Shown here piece after piece: positions 16,664 to 24,501 of a DNA stretch of 64,000 nucleotides. The stretch covers positions 1 to 64,000 of the forward strand of contig DASXGN010000040.1 of NCBI GenBank assembly GCA_036489025.1, in the 5' to 3' direction. Below the pieces are notes generated by a model that saw only the letters and a program-made list of their open reading frames with translations, ran no database searches and was not told the DNA's origin. The stretch is from Dryocola sp036489025 (GTDB taxonomy: Bacteria > Pseudomonadota > Gammaproteobacteria > Enterobacterales > Enterobacteriaceae). A program made the position numbers and the translations under genes. Position 1 is the first letter of the stretch. Every line of letters begins with the position of its first letter.

Positions 16664-17914
16664 CTAAATGGCGTCAATCATCAGCTTGCCGCGGCGGTGC
16701 ATGCTGTTGCGGATAAACACCACCAGCAGCGCGGTGACGATAGCGCCGACGGCGATCCCCGCCATGTAGCCGCCCAGGTTAGTCACCAGCGGCCATGCCC
16801 AGATGGCTGATTCCGGGAACCACTGCACCGCGCCCAGCGCAACCGCCGTGCTGGAGCCGACGATCGCGCCCACCATATAGGCCGGGAGCGTGGCGAGCGG
16901 GTTTTCCAGCAGGAACGGAATCGCCCCTTCGCTGATGCCCATAAAGGCGAGGAACATCGCGGTTTTGCCCTGCGGATAAAGCTGGCTGCTGAACAGGCGC
17001 TTGCCGGTCAGGCGGCGGTCGATAATCGTGGCTAAACCGAGGCCAATCGGCGGTACTACGATAGCCACGGCGCGCGAGGTAATCGGCAGCACATGATCGG
17101 TGGTAAAGCCCAGCGCGACGAAGCCCGCCGCTTTGTTGATTGGGCCGCCGAGGTCAATGGCCGTCGCGGCGGACAGGCCGATGGCGTACATCATCGACCC
17201 GGCGCTGCCGGCGGCGAGCAGAACGTTGCGCATCCCGGCGTTAATCCAGCCGCCGATGGGCGTAATGACGTAGTACATCGCCAGCATGACAAACAGCGCG
17301 GAGAGAATCGGGATCAGGAAGGTGCTTTTAAACGCCAGCAGGTACTGCGGCAGGTTGATTCTGCCGTTCAGCCATTTCACCAGGTAGCCCGCGGCGATCG
17401 CGATAATCAGCGCGCCGATAAAGGTCGACGGCACAGGTTTGCTGGCGACCCATTGCAGCGTCGTGGCGTCCAGGCTTAGCAGCAGCGTAGGCTGCGTGGA
17501 AACCAGGCCGCCGATAAAGCCCGCCGGGAAGGCCAGCTTGCCGCCGATGGAGTTGGCGACGAACGCCGCGAACATCGGAATGGCAAAGCTAAACAGCAGG
17601 CCGCCGAAAGATTCGCTCAAATAGGCGAACTTCAGAACCGACAGGTCCGCACCGGTAAATTTGCCGGAGTTCATGGCGTCCAGAATGCCGGTGTCCGGTG
17701 GGATTTCGAGCCAGACGTAGGCGATCAGCTGCGAGATGGCGAGGATCACCCCGCCCATAATCAGCGTCGGCACCATGCGAGAAATGCCGGACATCACGTG
17801 CTGCGGCAGTTCGCCCCAGAAGGAAGAACGGCTTGCCGGAGCAGGATTTTTTAGCGCCAGCGTGTCGCCGGACGCAGTGGGCGCGGTGATTGCGCTCCGT
17901 TTTTTAATCGCCAT
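16664..17914 (-). CDS. fryC: Fructose-like PTS permease, EIIC component
   Basis: This 416-residue membrane protein of the fructose/mannitol PTS EIIC group has around ten hydrophobic segments. It has the family motifs HVMSGISRMVPTLIMGGVI near the N-terminus and GISEGAIPFLLENP (about 335-350), which contains the conserved substrate-binding Glu. It would carry sugar across the inner membrane, with phosphorylation by FryB. Length and sequence match E. coli FryC (415 residues). It lies 91 nt downstream of fryB and is followed by a GC-rich palindrome. The true sugar is not known; fructose itself is not proven even in E. coli. Confidence 0.92.
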   Translation of the reverse strand: MAIKKRSAITAPTASGDTLALKNPAPASRSSFWGELPQHVMSGISRMVPTLIMGGVILAISQLIAYVWLEIPPDTGILDAMNSGKFTGADLSVLKFAYLSESFGGLLFSFAIPMFAAFVANSIGGKLAFPAGFIGGLVSTQPTLLLSLDATTLQWVASKPVPSTFIGALIIAIAAGYLVKWLNGRINLPQYLLAFKSTFLIPILSALFVMLAMYYVITPIGGWINAGMRNVLLAAGSAGSMMYAIGLSAATAIDLGGPINKAAGFVALGFTTDHVLPITSRAVAIVVPPIGLGLATIIDRRLTGKRLFSSQLYPQGKTAMFLAFMGISEGAIPFLLENPLATLPAYMVGAIVGSSTAVALGAVQWFPESAIWAWPLVTNLGGYMAGIAVGAIVTALLVVFIRNSMHRRGKLMIDAI

Positions 17915-18005
17915 CTCATGACCTCGTCAAAAATGTTCCACACCAGAGAAAGGGGCTTGCGGGGGAGAACCACCGGCCAGAAGCCCGTCAGGTCTGCAAA
18001 AAGAG

Positions 18006-18332
18006 CTATTGCCGTTCGGCCGCGATCATTTCTTCGATGTCATGCAGCGTCCCGGCGGCGTTTTTAATCGCGTCCTGGAGCGTGATTTCGTACACGTCGC
18101 GGCTTTCAAAGCGTTCGTTGTCTTCCGGGGTAATGGCGATGGCGTGAATGATGATGTCCGCCTGTGCAATATCCTGAGCGGTGAGGCGATTCTGAATGCC
18201 GTCCGCGCCCTGCGTTTCAACTTTCACTTCATACCCCGCTTCCGTGGCGGCGTCTTCCAGCGCCTGGGCCGCCATAAACGTGTGGGCCAGCCCCATCGGG
18301 CAGGCGCAAAGCGCGATCAGTTTCTTAGCCAT
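18006..18332 (-). CDS. fryB: Fructose-like PTS EIIB component
   Basis: This 108-residue single-domain EIIB has its phosphorylated Cys11 in the motif CPMGLAHTFMAA near the N-terminus, the fructose-type PTS signature. It takes phosphate from the EIIA domain of FryA and phosphorylates the sugar carried by FryC. It is the first gene of the minus-strand operon, with an AGGAGGTTACG ribosome site before the ATG. The length and start match E. coli FryB. Confidence 0.92.
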   Translation of the reverse strand: MAKKLIALCACPMGLAHTFMAAQALEDAATEAGYEVKVETQGADGIQNRLTAQDIAQADIIIHAIAITPEDNERFESRDVYEITLQDAIKNAAGTLHDIEEMIAAERQ

Positions 18333-18659
18333 CGTAACCTCCTGAAAAAATGATGTGCCCGGATTATGACGGTATAAATTTCCTTCTGTTTACCGGATAT
18401 ATGATGCATTTTCTTGATGATTAATTCCTTTGCTGGGAAGTGTGAGCCACGCACGATTCTGCCGCCGCCCGGCGGGTTCATTTCGCGTAGCGCGTCCGGA
18501 AAAAAACGCAGTAAAAAAACGAGATACGTGCAGTAAGTCCAGATTTTGCACAAAGATTAGGCGGCTAACTTGCCGCTGGGTCAGGTTGTTAACTAGGTTT
18601 TTTTAGGGCGTGCTCACTTTTACGCCACCTCCGGTTACGACTGCATATAAGAGGAAAAA
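18333..18659. promoter_or_regulatory. Divergent promoter region between fryB and the sugar ABC operon
   Basis: This 327-nt noncoding stretch separates two divergent operons. It contains a GC-rich hairpin (CCGCC-GCCC-GGCGG, near 18461-18474), a second one (GCGGC-taactt-GCCGC, near 18561-18576), short direct repeats of the type AAAAAAACG near 18500-18520, and a GAGG ribosome site before 18660. One TGTGA half-site near 18440 lacks a good partner, so I do not call a CRP site. No regulator gene for the ABC operon is nearby. Confidence 0.5.
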
Positions 18660-19925
18660 ATGAAAAAGCTGACGTTAAGTCTTATTACCTTAGCGCTTGC
18701 GGGCATGAGCCAGGCCGCGCTTGCCGATACCCTGCGTATGGAATGCCCTATCTCGCCTGGCGGTAAGGAATACTGCAACTACGTCAAAGACCGTTTTGAA
18801 AAGCAGACCGGCGACAAGCTGGAGTTCATCGAATTCCCCGCGGCCTCCGATGAGAAGCTCGCGCTCTTGCAGCAGCTTTTTGCCGCCAAAGACGAGAAGG
18901 CCGTAGATTTATTCCAGTCTGACACCATCTGGGTCGGCCTGCTGGACAAGCAAACGCTGGATTTAACCGATGCGGTTGCCGACATGAAGGGCGATTTCTT
19001 CCCCGGCCCGTGGGCAAACGACACGGTCAACGGCAAGGTGAAAGCTATCCCGGCCTATCTGGATACCGGCGTGCTTTACTACCGCAAAGACCTGCTCGAG
19101 AAATATCACGAACAGCCGCCAAAAACCTGGGCTGACCTGACGCGTATCGCCACCAAAATTCAGGCTGAAGAGCGCCAGGCCGGGCATAAAAACTTCTGGG
19201 GAATGATCTTCCAGGGTAAATCGTACGAGGGACTGACCTGCAACGCGCTGGAGTGGGTGGATTCTTACGGCGGCGGCACCTTTATCGACGAAAAAGGGAA
19301 CGTGACCATTAATAATCCGCAGGCCGCGGCGGCGCTGGATATGGCCGCGGGCTGGATTGGCAAAATTACGCCGAAAGGCGCTCTGGGCTACAAAGAGGAA
19401 GAGTCCCGCGCCGTGTTCCAGAACGGCGACGCGCTGTTTATGCGCAACTGGCCTTACGCCTATCTACTTTCCCAGGGCGCGGACAGCCCGCTGAAGGGCA
19501 AGGTTGGCGTGGCTCCGCTGCCCGCCGGGCCGAACGGCAAATCGGCTAACGCCCTCGGCGGCTGGCAGTGGTCGATTAACGGCAATACCAAAAACAAAGA
19601 TTCGGCTATCGCGCTGCTGAAAATCCTCACCGATGCCGATTCGCAAAAAATGCAGCTGAAGTTTCTCGGCTTCGCCCCAACCCGTGCTGCGCTGTACGAA
19701 GACAAAGCCGTGCTGGAAACTGCGCCGCACCTGACGATGTTTAAAGAGATCTTCGCCAACGCGGTGCCTCGCCCGGCGACGGCGACCAAAAGTCAGTATC
19801 CCCGCGTCTCTAACGCCATCTTCAACGTCACCTTTAAGGTGCTCAACGGCGCAGGCGACGGCAAAGCTGCCGTGGCGGATCTGCAAAAACGCCTTGAGCG
19901 CGTGAAGGGTAAGGACTGGCACTAA
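18660..19925 (+). CDS. Periplasmic sugar-binding protein of an ABC importer
   Basis: This 421-residue extracellular solute-binding protein (family 1, MalE-like) has a clear signal peptide (MKKLTLSLITLALAGMSQAALA, cleavage before Asp-Thr). Typical features are a DLFQSDTIWVGLL segment, IPAYLDTGVLYYRKDLLEKY (ligand-site loop) and NALGGWQWSINGNTKNKDSA. It captures an oligosaccharide in the periplasm and delivers it to the two permeases encoded next. Downstream alpha-glucosidases indicate an alpha-linked glucoside such as isomaltulose, trehalulose, isomaltose or maltose. The gene order resembles the palatinose (pal) operon of Erwinia rhapontici as I recall it, but the assignment is an inference. 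Confidence 0.88.
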   Translation: MKKLTLSLITLALAGMSQAALADTLRMECPISPGGKEYCNYVKDRFEKQTGDKLEFIEFPAASDEKLALLQQLFAAKDEKAVDLFQSDTIWVGLLDKQTLDLTDAVADMKGDFFPGPWANDTVNGKVKAIPAYLDTGVLYYRKDLLEKYHEQPPKTWADLTRIATKIQAEERQAGHKNFWGMIFQGKSYEGLTCNALEWVDSYGGGTFIDEKGNVTINNPQAAAALDMAAGWIGKITPKGALGYKEEESRAVFQNGDALFMRNWPYAYLLSQGADSPLKGKVGVAPLPAGPNGKSANALGGWQWSINGNTKNKDSAIALLKILTDADSQKMQLKFLGFAPTRAALYEDKAVLETAPHLTMFKEIFANAVPRPATATKSQYPRVSNAIFNVTFKVLNGAGDGKAAVADLQKRLERVKGKDWH

Positions 19926-20843
19926 TTGGCGCATCTCGGCTACCAACGGCGGCGTCGCCGTATCGCGTGGATACTGGTGGCGCCCGCGCTCATACTCCTT
20001 GCACTGGCGGCGGGCTGGCCGCTGGTGCGCACCTTTTTCTTCAGTTTCACCAACGCGACGCTCGACAACCCGTCCGGGTATCAAATGGTCGGGCTGGCAA
20101 ACTATTACGCGACCAACGGCGGCGACAGTATTGGGGTACTGGTTGACCCGCTGTGGTGGCAGGCGGTGGGCAATACGCTGTGGTTCACCGTGATTTCGGT
20201 CGGCCTGGAGCTGGTGCTTGGCATGCTGCTGGCGCTGCTGATGAACCAGAAGTTTCGCGGGCAGGGTCTGGTGCGTACCGCCATTCTGGTGCCGTGGGCG
20301 ATTCCGACCATCGTCAGCGCCAAAATGTGGGGCTGGATGTTCCACGATCAGTACGGCGTGGTGAACGATCTGCTGGCGAAGATTTTTGGCTATCAGGCGC
20401 ACCTGGCGTGGATCGCCGAGCCGTCGCTTTCCATGTGGGCGGTGGTCATTGCCGACGTCTGGAAAACCACGCCGTTTATGGCGTTGATGCTGCTGGCGGC
20501 GCTCCAGCTTATTCCTGACGATCTTTATGAGGCGGCGCGGGTGGACGGAGCCAGCCCGTGGCAGCGATTTAAACGCATTACGCTGCCGCTGATTATGCCC
20601 GCGACGATCGTCGCGCTGATTTTCCGCGTGATGGACGCGATGCGCATTTTCGATCTGATCTTCGTGCTGACGTCCAACAGCGAGGCGACGATGTCCGTTT
20701 CCGGCTATGCGCGGGAGCAGATTATCTCCTATCAGGATATGGGCATGGGATCGGCGGCCTCGGTGCTGGTGTTTATGATGGTGGCGGGCATTGCCGCCTG
20801 CTTTATCCGCGTCTCACGGCTCAACGACAAGGAGAAGCGGTAA
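19926..20843 (+). CDS. Sugar ABC transporter permease (MalF-type)
   Basis: This 305-residue inner-membrane protein has six hydrophobic segments. Its cytoplasmic EAA loop reads YEAARVDGASPWQRFKRITLPLIMP (about residues 200-225) and contacts the ATPase. It pairs with the next permease to form the channel. The start is a TTG directly adjacent to the stop of the binding-protein gene, with no gap, so it is probably coupled to the preceding gene. An internal start would cut off the basic N-terminus QRRRRRIAWILVAPAL, so TTG is preferred. Confidence 0.88.
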   Translation: MAHLGYQRRRRRIAWILVAPALILLALAAGWPLVRTFFFSFTNATLDNPSGYQMVGLANYYATNGGDSIGVLVDPLWWQAVGNTLWFTVISVGLELVLGMLLALLMNQKFRGQGLVRTAILVPWAIPTIVSAKMWGWMFHDQYGVVNDLLAKIFGYQAHLAWIAEPSLSMWAVVIADVWKTTPFMALMLLAALQLIPDDLYEAARVDGASPWQRFKRITLPLIMPATIVALIFRVMDAMRIFDLIFVLTSNSEATMSVSGYAREQIISYQDMGMGSAASVLVFMMVAGIAACFIRVSRLNDKEKR

Positions 20844-21688
20844 TGAAAATGACCCGCCGGCAGCGTAAAGCTGGCCATAGCCTGGTGATTTATTTTGGCG
20901 CGACGTTCGCCGTGCTGTTCTGCGTATTCCCGTTTTACTACGCGATTTTGACTTCCCTGCGCACCGGGCAGGAGCTGTTTCTTCCGGCCTATTTGCCCAG
21001 CGGCTACCACTGGCATAACTACGTGGTGGCGCTGGTGGATAACGGTATCGCGCGCAGCCTGCTCAACTCGGTGCTGGTGGCGACGATAACCGTCGGCATT
21101 TGCCTGCTGGTTTCCGTCACCGCCTCTTTTGCCCTGGCACGCGTGCCGTTTCGCGGGCGCAAATTTCTGCTGTTCACCATTCTTTGCGTCTCGATGTTCC
21201 CGCAGGTGGCGGTGCTGACCGGCATGTTTGAGCTGGTACGGTTTCTTGGTCTTTACGATTCGCTCGGCGCTTTGGTGCTTTCCTACACCACTTTTTCGCT
21301 GCCGTTTACCGTCTGGGTGTTCACCACCTTTATGAAGTCGATTCCGGTTGAGCTGGAGGAGGCGGCCATCGTTGACGGGGCGAGCACCTGGACCATTATC
21401 CGCCGCGTGTTCGCGCCTATTCTTGCCCCAGCGCTGGTGACTACCGGGCTGCTGGCCTTTATCGGCGCGTGGAACGAATTCATGTTCGCGCTGACGTTTA
21501 TTATCTCCGGCGACAGGCGCACCGTGCCCGTCGCCATCAGCATGTTTAGCGGCGCATCGACCTTCGAGCTGCCGTGGGGCAGCATTATGGCGGCGTCGGT
21601 GGTGGTGACGCTGCCGATTATCGTGCTGGTGCTTATCTTCCAGAAACGTATTGTCAGCGGGCTGACCAGCGGAGCGATTAAGGGATAA
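20843..21688 (+). CDS. Sugar ABC transporter permease (MalG-type)
   Basis: This 281-residue protein has six membrane segments and an EAA loop reading LEEAAIVDGASTWTIIRRVFAP (about 170-192), as in MalG-family permeases. It forms the heterodimeric channel with the preceding gene product. ATG overlaps the previous stop by one base (TAATG). The last residues (FQKRIVSGLTSGAIKG) are the usual MalG tail that docks to the ATPase. Confidence 0.9.
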   Translation: MKMTRRQRKAGHSLVIYFGATFAVLFCVFPFYYAILTSLRTGQELFLPAYLPSGYHWHNYVVALVDNGIARSLLNSVLVATITVGICLLVSVTASFALARVPFRGRKFLLFTILCVSMFPQVAVLTGMFELVRFLGLYDSLGALVLSYTTFSLPFTVWVFTTFMKSIPVELEEAAIVDGASTWTIIRRVFAPILAPALVTTGLLAFIGAWNEFMFALTFIISGDRRTVPVAISMFSGASTFELPWGSIMAASVVVTLPIIVLVLIFQKRIVSGLTSGAIKG

Positions 21689-21690
21689 CC

Positions 21691-22788
21691 ATGGCGCAAC
21701 TTGTCCTCGATAAGATTCAGAAACGCTACGGCACCTCGTCCGAAGTGATTAAGCCGCTCGATTTAGAAGTGAACAGCGGCGAGTTTGTGGTGGTGGTCGG
21801 GCCGTCTGGCTGCGGCAAGTCCACGCTGCTGCGCATGGTGGCGGGCCTCGAGGAAATCAGCGGCGGCGAGATGCGTATTGACGGCGTCTGCGTCAATGAT
21901 GATTCACCGGCGGAGCGCGGCATCGGCATGGTTTTCCAGTCCTACGCTTTGTACCCGCATATGACGGTTTACCAGAACATGGCCTTTGCGCTGGAGATGG
22001 CGAAGCTGCCGGAAAAAGCCATCGACGAGAAGGTGCGCGACAGCGCGCGCATTTTACAACTGGAGCATCTGCTGGACAGGCGGCCAAAAGATCTTTCCGG
22101 CGGCCAGCGGCAGCGCGTGGCTATTGGACGGGCGATTGTGCGCGAGCCGAGCCTGTTTCTGTTCGATGAACCCCTTTCCAACCTTGATGCTTCCCTGCGC
22201 GTGCAGATGCGCATGGAAATTGCCGCGCTGCATAAACGCATTCACGCCACGATTTTGTACGTCACCCACGATCAGGTCGAAGCGATGACGCTGGCCGACA
22301 GAATCGTGGTGCTTAATCAGGGGCAAATTGAGCAGGTCGGCACGCCGCTGGAGCTTTATGACAGCCCGGCTAACGAGTTCGTCGCGCAGTTTATCGGCTC
22401 GCCAAAAATGAATCTGATCCCCGGCGTTTTGACGTACGGCAGCGCTCTGCGCACCGACGTGCTGCTGGAAAACCGCCAGCAAATGACCCTGCCGGTTAAC
22501 GGCGCTGGCGTGCCGGAAGGGCAGGCTGTGCGGCTGGGCATTCGCCCGGAGCATATTCAGATTACCGAGCTGGCGCAGGCGGATATTGAAGGCGAAGTGC
22601 TGTTCGTCGAACAGATGGGCAACGAAACGCTGCTTTACGTCAACGGCGGCTACGGTAGCGAACCCCTCGTGATGCGCCATACTTCAAGACTTGAAATCAA
22701 ACCCGACCGGCGAATTGGCCTGCGGCTGCCGCCGGAGAAATGCTATTTATTCAACGGCGACGGGCGGGCTTTTGTGCGTTTAGTTTGA
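21691..22788 (+). CDS. Sugar ABC transporter ATPase (MalK/UgpC-type)
   Basis: This 365-residue ATP-binding subunit has Walker A GPSGCGKST (about 36-44), a Q-loop in VFQSYALYPHM, signature LSGGQRQRV, Walker B LFLFDEPLSNLD and switch His in VTHDQ. A C-terminal TOBE-like region (about 240-365) includes LGIRPEHI. This arrangement is typical of importers for di- and oligosaccharides. The gene starts 2 nt after the second permease. The operon therefore carries its own ATPase rather than depending on a shared MsmX/MalK. A GC-rich repeat follows before the glucosidase genes. Confidence 0.93.
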   Translation: MAQLVLDKIQKRYGTSSEVIKPLDLEVNSGEFVVVVGPSGCGKSTLLRMVAGLEEISGGEMRIDGVCVNDDSPAERGIGMVFQSYALYPHMTVYQNMAFALEMAKLPEKAIDEKVRDSARILQLEHLLDRRPKDLSGGQRQRVAIGRAIVREPSLFLFDEPLSNLDASLRVQMRMEIAALHKRIHATILYVTHDQVEAMTLADRIVVLNQGQIEQVGTPLELYDSPANEFVAQFIGSPKMNLIPGVLTYGSALRTDVLLENRQQMTLPVNGAGVPEGQAVRLGIRPEHIQITELAQADIEGEVLFVEQMGNETLLYVNGGYGSEPLVMRHTSRLEIKPDRRIGLRLPPEKCYLFNGDGRAFVRLV

Positions 22789-22793
22789 ACGTT

Positions 22794-22838
22794 TCCCCTC
22801 GGCTTCTCGCCTCAGGGGAGAGGACCGGGGTGAGGGGC
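22794..22838. repeat. Enterobacterial-type GC-rich intergenic repeat inside the sugar operon
   Basis: CCCCTC at 22795-22800 can pair with AGGGG at 814-818 (22814-22818) or with GAGGGG at 22832-22837. The segment GGGGAGAGGACCGGGGTGAGGGG is cut here into its two runs, GGGGAGAGG and CCGGGGTGAGGGG, of the kind seen many times in Enterobacter and Klebsiella chromosomes. It lies between the ATPase gene and the first glucosidase gene. It may stabilise the transporter part of the message. Confidence 0.65.
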
Positions 22839-22858
22839 CAATACATAGGGGGAACCTG

Positions 22859-24499
22859 GTGGAACAAAAATGGTGGCACAGCGCGGTGGTGTACCAGATC
22901 TATCCGCGCAGCTTTATGGACAGCAACGGCGACGGCATCGGCGATATTAACGGGATTATCAACCGGCTGGATTACCTGCAGCAGCTTGGCATCAATCTGA
23001 TCTGGCTCTCGCCGGTTTACCGATCGCCGATGGACGATAACGGCTACGACATCTCCGACTACGAGGATATCGCCGCCGAATTTGGCACGCTTGCCGAGAT
23101 GGAATCTCTTATCGAGCAGGCGAAACGGCGCGATATTCATATTCTGATGGATTTGGTGGTGAACCACACCTCCGACGAACACCCCTGGTTTATCAACGCG
23201 CTGAAATCCAAAACAAATCCGTACCGCGATTTTTATATCTGGCGCAAACCTGCGGCGGACGGCGGCCCGCCGAACGACTTCCGCTCTTATTTTGGCGGCA
23301 GCGGCTGGGCGTTCGACGAGGCCAGCGGCGAGTATTACCTGCATCAGTTTTCAACGCGCCAGCCCGATCTCAACTGGGACAACCCCCGCGTACACGAAGA
23401 GGTTCACGCGATGATGAACCGCTGGCTGGATAAGGGCATCGGCGGCTTTCGCATGGACGTTATCGATCTTATCGGCAAGGAGGTCGATAAGCAGGTCATG
23501 GCGAACGGCAAGAATCTGCACGCGCTGATCCGCCAGATGAACCGCGCCAGCTTTGGGCGAGGGGACTATGTGACGGTGGGCGAAGCCTGGAGCGCCACGC
23601 CGGAAGACGCGCTGCTCTACAGCGGTGAGGATCGCGAAGAGCTGTCGATGGTGTTTCAGTTCGACCACATCAAACAGTTCTGGGACGAACACGCCGGAAA
23701 ATGGCGCAGCAAACCGTTCGAGCTGCGGGCGTTCAAGGCGGTGATGGAAAAATGGCAGACGGCGCTGGCGGAGCGAGGCTGGAATTCGCTGTTCTGGAGT
23801 AACCACGACCTGCCGCGCGCGGTGTCTAAATTTGGTGATGAAGGCGAGCATCGTGAAGCCTCCGCCAAAATGCTGGCCACCGCGCTGCACTGCCTGAAGG
23901 GCACGCCCTATATTTATCAGGGGGAAGAAATTGGCATGACCAACGTGCGCTACGGCAGCATCGACGACTATCGCGATATCGAAAGCCTGAATCTTTATAA
24001 GGAGCGCGTTGCCGAAGGCGTGAGCCCGGAGGAGATGATGTGCGGCATTCACGCCAACGGGCGGGACAACGCGCGCACGCCGATGCAGTGGGACGCCAGC
24101 CCGAACGCCGGTTTTACTACGGGGACGCCGTGGATTGCCGTTAATCCAAACTATCGTGAAATCAACGTGGCCGCCGCGCTGGCGGAGCCGGATTCGATAC
24201 TCTGGCATTATCAGAAGCTGGTGGCGCTGCGTAAGCAGTATCCCCTTCTGGTTTACGGCGACTTTCAGCCGGTGCTGGCGGAGCATCCGCAGGTTTTTGC
24301 CTGGCTGCGCACCCTCGGCGACGAGAAGCTGCTGGTGGTGAATAATTTCACGCGCGAATCCTTAACGCTGGACATTCCGCAGGCGATGCAGGCCTGGCGC
24401 GGCGAGTGCCTGGTCAGCAACTACGCCCCGCGTGATTCGCTTGCCGTCAGCCTTGAGCTGCAACCTTATGAATCATTTGCACTGTTAATCGGGAGGTAA
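22859..24499 (+). CDS. GH13 alpha-glucosidase, predicted alpha-1,6 (oligo-1,6-glucosidase/isomaltulase type)
   Basis: This 546-residue GH13 enzyme of the oligo-1,6-glucosidase group is cytoplasmic (no signal). Motifs in order: WWHSAVVYQIYPRSF at the N-terminus, DLVVNHTSDEH (region I), GGFRMDVID (region II, nucleophile Asp200), VGEAWS (acid/base Glu242) and SNHDLPR (Asp317). The residue after the nucleophile is Val201, which in characterised enzymes marks alpha-1,6 hydrolysis. The gene starts at GTG 22859 after GGGGGAACCT. It probably splits an imported isomaltulose- or isomaltose-like sugar into glucose and its partner. A sucrose isomerase role is less likely since there is no signal peptide and it sits behind an importer. 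Confidence 0.88.
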   Translation: MEQKWWHSAVVYQIYPRSFMDSNGDGIGDINGIINRLDYLQQLGINLIWLSPVYRSPMDDNGYDISDYEDIAAEFGTLAEMESLIEQAKRRDIHILMDLVVNHTSDEHPWFINALKSKTNPYRDFYIWRKPAADGGPPNDFRSYFGGSGWAFDEASGEYYLHQFSTRQPDLNWDNPRVHEEVHAMMNRWLDKGIGGFRMDVIDLIGKEVDKQVMANGKNLHALIRQMNRASFGRGDYVTVGEAWSATPEDALLYSGEDREELSMVFQFDHIKQFWDEHAGKWRSKPFELRAFKAVMEKWQTALAERGWNSLFWSNHDLPRAVSKFGDEGEHREASAKMLATALHCLKGTPYIYQGEEIGMTNVRYGSIDDYRDIESLNLYKERVAEGVSPEEMMCGIHANGRDNARTPMQWDASPNAGFTTGTPWIAVNPNYREINVAAALAEPDSILWHYQKLVALRKQYPLLVYGDFQPVLAEHPQVFAWLRTLGDEKLLVVNNFTRESLTLDIPQAMQAWRGECLVSNYAPRDSLAVSLELQPYESFALLIGR

Positions 24500-24501
24500 C
24501 G

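Noticed and set aside
18435..18460. Possible CRP site (TGTGA half-site) before the sugar ABC operon
   Set aside because: The second half (CACGA) is a poor match to TCACA, so the dyad is not convincing.
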